Below, one piece after another: positions 8,824 to 10,008 of a DNA stretch of 10,008 bases (its first letter is position 1; each line of letters starts with the position of its first letter). A model generated the notes under the pieces. That model had not been told where the DNA came from and searched no databases. It saw nothing but the letters and a program-made list of their open reading frames with translations. Origin of the DNA: Lunasporangiospora selenospora (lineage: Eukaryota > Mortierellomycota > Mortierellomycetes > Mortierellales > Mortierellaceae); the NCBI GenBank assembly GCA_015680635.1, contig JAABOA010001048.1:1-10008 (forward strand). The letters run 5' to 3'. Made by a program: the position numbers and the translations under genes.

Positions 8824-8873
8824 CATATAACGACCAAGGCCATATTGCAAGACATGTTTTCCTCTCTCTCTCT
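8824..8873 (+). promoter_or_regulatory. TATA-like element and CT tract upstream of the 9119 gene
   Basis: CATATAA at 8824-8830 is followed about 32 nt later by (CT)6 at 8862-8873, a spacing that would suit a TATA box and a pyrimidine initiator. Downstream lies a GTAAGC donor at 8942 and a strong acceptor at 9106-9107, consistent with a leader exon. The assignment depends on the 9119 gene model. Confidence 0.3.
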
Positions 8874-8941
8874 ACTTCTTTTTGAAGACCTAGATTAATG
8901 GAGTTGATGTTGAGCTTTGATTCTCAAATGCGTGATTTCTA

Positions 8942-9107
8942 GGTAAGCGCTTGTCGTGTCCAAAGCGACTTGTTCCCCTGGATGGACCTTGAGTTGGGGG
9001 CCTTCATCTGCTGCTTGCCCCTACCATCAGGTCTCATTCTAGACTGTTGTCCCTTGCTTTCCTTCTTTCTTTCTTTCTTTCTTTTCTTACTACCGACTCT
9101 TTCCCAG
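8942..9107 (+). other. Probable 5'-UTR intron of the 9119 gene
   Basis: The donor is CTAG|GTAAGC. The acceptor is preceded by a long pyrimidine tract that contains (CTTT)5, a TTACTACC branch-like site and TCTTTCCCAG. The frame upstream of the donor has stops, so the first exon would be noncoding and translation would start at the ATG 11 nt into the next exon. Confidence 0.35.
9065..9084 (+). repeat. (CTTT)5 microsatellite
   Basis: Five tandem CTTT units lie in a longer pyrimidine stretch. On the plus strand they form part of the polypyrimidine tract before the predicted splice acceptor at 9106-9107. Confidence 0.9.
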
Positions 9108-9118
9108 CTACTTTTGAA

Positions 9119-9686
9119 ATGCTCAGCGCACCTGTAAATGTGAACACTCCTCATTTTTTTCAAAGCTTGGGCGTGGAAAACACAACTCATCTGGATACAC
9201 CACTTTCCACGTTGAAAGATCATGTAATGGAGAAACTGACATGCATGTGTGTCTTTAATCCCTGTCATCTAACACGTGTCGCCCCTCATCGTCTCTTCCC
9301 CATGTAGGCGACCGGCGATTGTAGATAAATGGTATCGCCGAGATCATGTCGACCTATCCGACCCAATCGACAGGACTTTCTTAGACGTTAGCCAGGGGTG
9401 ACTTATTTCTCTTTTTGATTTGGGAGTAGGTTGGCCATGCTGCAAGGTGGACCTTTGACCATGCTTTCCACACCTAAAGCCGTAGAAATGTTGGGTCTAA
9501 TATTGCTGAGGCATTAGTCGAGATTACGCAGTCGCCGGTACTGTCGGCTCCCTTGTCTTTGTGCTATCCTTGGCTGAGTTCAAAGATGGATTGCTGTCTA
9601 GAAACTTCCCGAGTACTGAGCCCATGGAGAGGAAAGCGACAGTGTCTCTCTTTGCACTGCTCCGGTACCATCAACAATTTCCATAA
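9119..9686 (+). CDS. Small predicted membrane protein, 128 residues, 3 coding exons
   Basis: I do not recognise this protein. Predicted exons are 9119-9246, 9308-9397 and 9518-9686. Intron 1 (61 nt) runs from GTGTGT to CATGTAG with TCTAACAC as branch site; intron 2 (120 nt) runs from GTGACT to CATTAG with TCTAAT as branch site. Both phases fit (2 then 2), and the total is 129 codons with stop. Residues 1-42 are polar; 44-72 are charged (VDKWYRRDHVDLSDPIDRTF); about 77-94 form one hydrophobic helix (AVAGTVGSLVFVLSLAEF); the tail 95-128 is polar. The ATG has G at -3. A single-span protein of the ER, mitochondrion or another inner membrane would fit. Two good introns with matching phase are the main support; a minus-strand ORF overlaps and the model could be wrong. 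Confidence 0.45.
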
Positions 9687-10006
9687 TAATACAAAGGGCC
9701 TCTCTTTAACCTCAATGGCAATACCCAACCCATCACAAAGAACTTTGGCCATTGACTGTCGCGGGGTAGCTTTGATGTAATATCCATGACTCGACCGACC
9801 TGCACATCACTGTTTGCAAAAATGAGCACCTCTGGCGGGAGCAGGATTCGATGATGTCTCTTTGACTGGTAGAGGAGATGTAAAGCTGTCCTTGCTCTTG
9901 CTTGTTCTCCAAAGTGGGCATACCCGTGAGTCTTACTTTTGTTGTACCTAGGACAGGAATTATGAAGGGTCAGACGCATGTTACAACCTTCACCCCTGTT
10001 AACGCA
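9671..10006 (-). CDS. Possible 3' end of a gene running off the window (partial)
   Basis: The minus-strand frame is open from the window edge to a TGA at 9671-9673, 111 codons without a stop. It reads with plausible composition (GEQARARTALHLLYQSKRHH, then LLPPEVLIFANSDVQ). It would converge on the 9119 gene and overlap its end by 16 nt. Other minus-strand frames here are also open for long stretches: one through 9733-9968, preceded by an acceptor-like TCCTAG near 9950, and one through 9564-9752 that could be reached through a 47-nt intron-like gap. The frame is therefore not settled. No family is recognised. Confidence 0.25.
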   Translation of the reverse strand, partial: CVNRGEGCNMRLTLHNSCPRYNKSKTHGYAHFGEQARARTALHLLYQSKRHHRILLPPEVLIFANSDVQVGRVMDITSKLPRDSQWPKFFVMGWVLPLRLKRGPLYYYGNC

Positions 10007-10008
10007 GG

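Noticed and set aside
8939-9268. 109-codon minus-strand ORF
   Set aside because: Part is the CTTT repeat read as a Lys/Glu/Arg run; the plus-strand spliced model explains the region better, though not with certainty.
1-10008. CRISPR array, prokaryotic operon, transposon with terminal inverted repeats
   Set aside because: No spaced direct repeats, no transposase or integrase motif, and no terminal repeats with target duplications could be seen.

Overview
The window looks like nuclear DNA of a filamentous fungus, most likely an early-diverging lineage such as the Mortierellaceae. That assignment is an inference. It rests on many short (51-126 nt) GT..AG introns with CTAAC/CTAAT-type branch sites, on AG/CT and CTTT microsatellites, and on a large gene joining a WD-type propeller to a TRP-like channel. 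As far as I recall, this architecture forms a family in Mortierella-type genomes. Nothing bacterial is present: no Shine-Dalgarno spacing, no operons.

Region 1 (155-6531, minus strand) is one gene. The separate open frames at about 6142-6531, 5797-5938, 2674-5259, 1916-2578, 1320-1577 and 155-949, plus several exons too short to show as long ORFs, join through 12 predicted introns. Every junction keeps phase, and the exon sum is 5274 nt, exactly 1758 codons (1757 residues plus stop). The predicted protein has, in order: a disordered N-terminus; a conserved-looking N-terminal domain of unknown function; a degenerate WD-like beta-propeller; a helical repeat-like pre-channel region; six membrane segments with a pore loop; and a C-terminal coiled coil of about 12 heptads. 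A long acidic loop lies between S2 and S3. The most natural reading is a tetrameric cation channel with a large cytosolic sensor.

Region 2 (6532-7480) is the divergent intergenic region between the channel gene and the next gene. I see pyrimidine-rich promoter-like tracts at both ends and no convincing gene.

Region 3 (7481-8188, plus strand) is an intronless 235-residue ORF with a Pro/Ser-rich disordered first half and a helical second half. I do not recognise it.

Region 4 (8189-8820) is noncoding as far as I can tell: the 3' flank of the previous gene and an (AG)14 microsatellite. Region 5 (about 8820-9686, plus strand) holds a probable small gene: a TATA-like element, a CT-rich tract, a probable 5'-UTR intron, then three coding exons for a 128-residue protein with one hydrophobic segment.

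Region 6 (9671-10008, minus strand) is an ORF open to the window edge, possibly the 3' end of a convergent gene. The support is weak, because other frames there look almost as good. The genes show no obvious functional link to one another.
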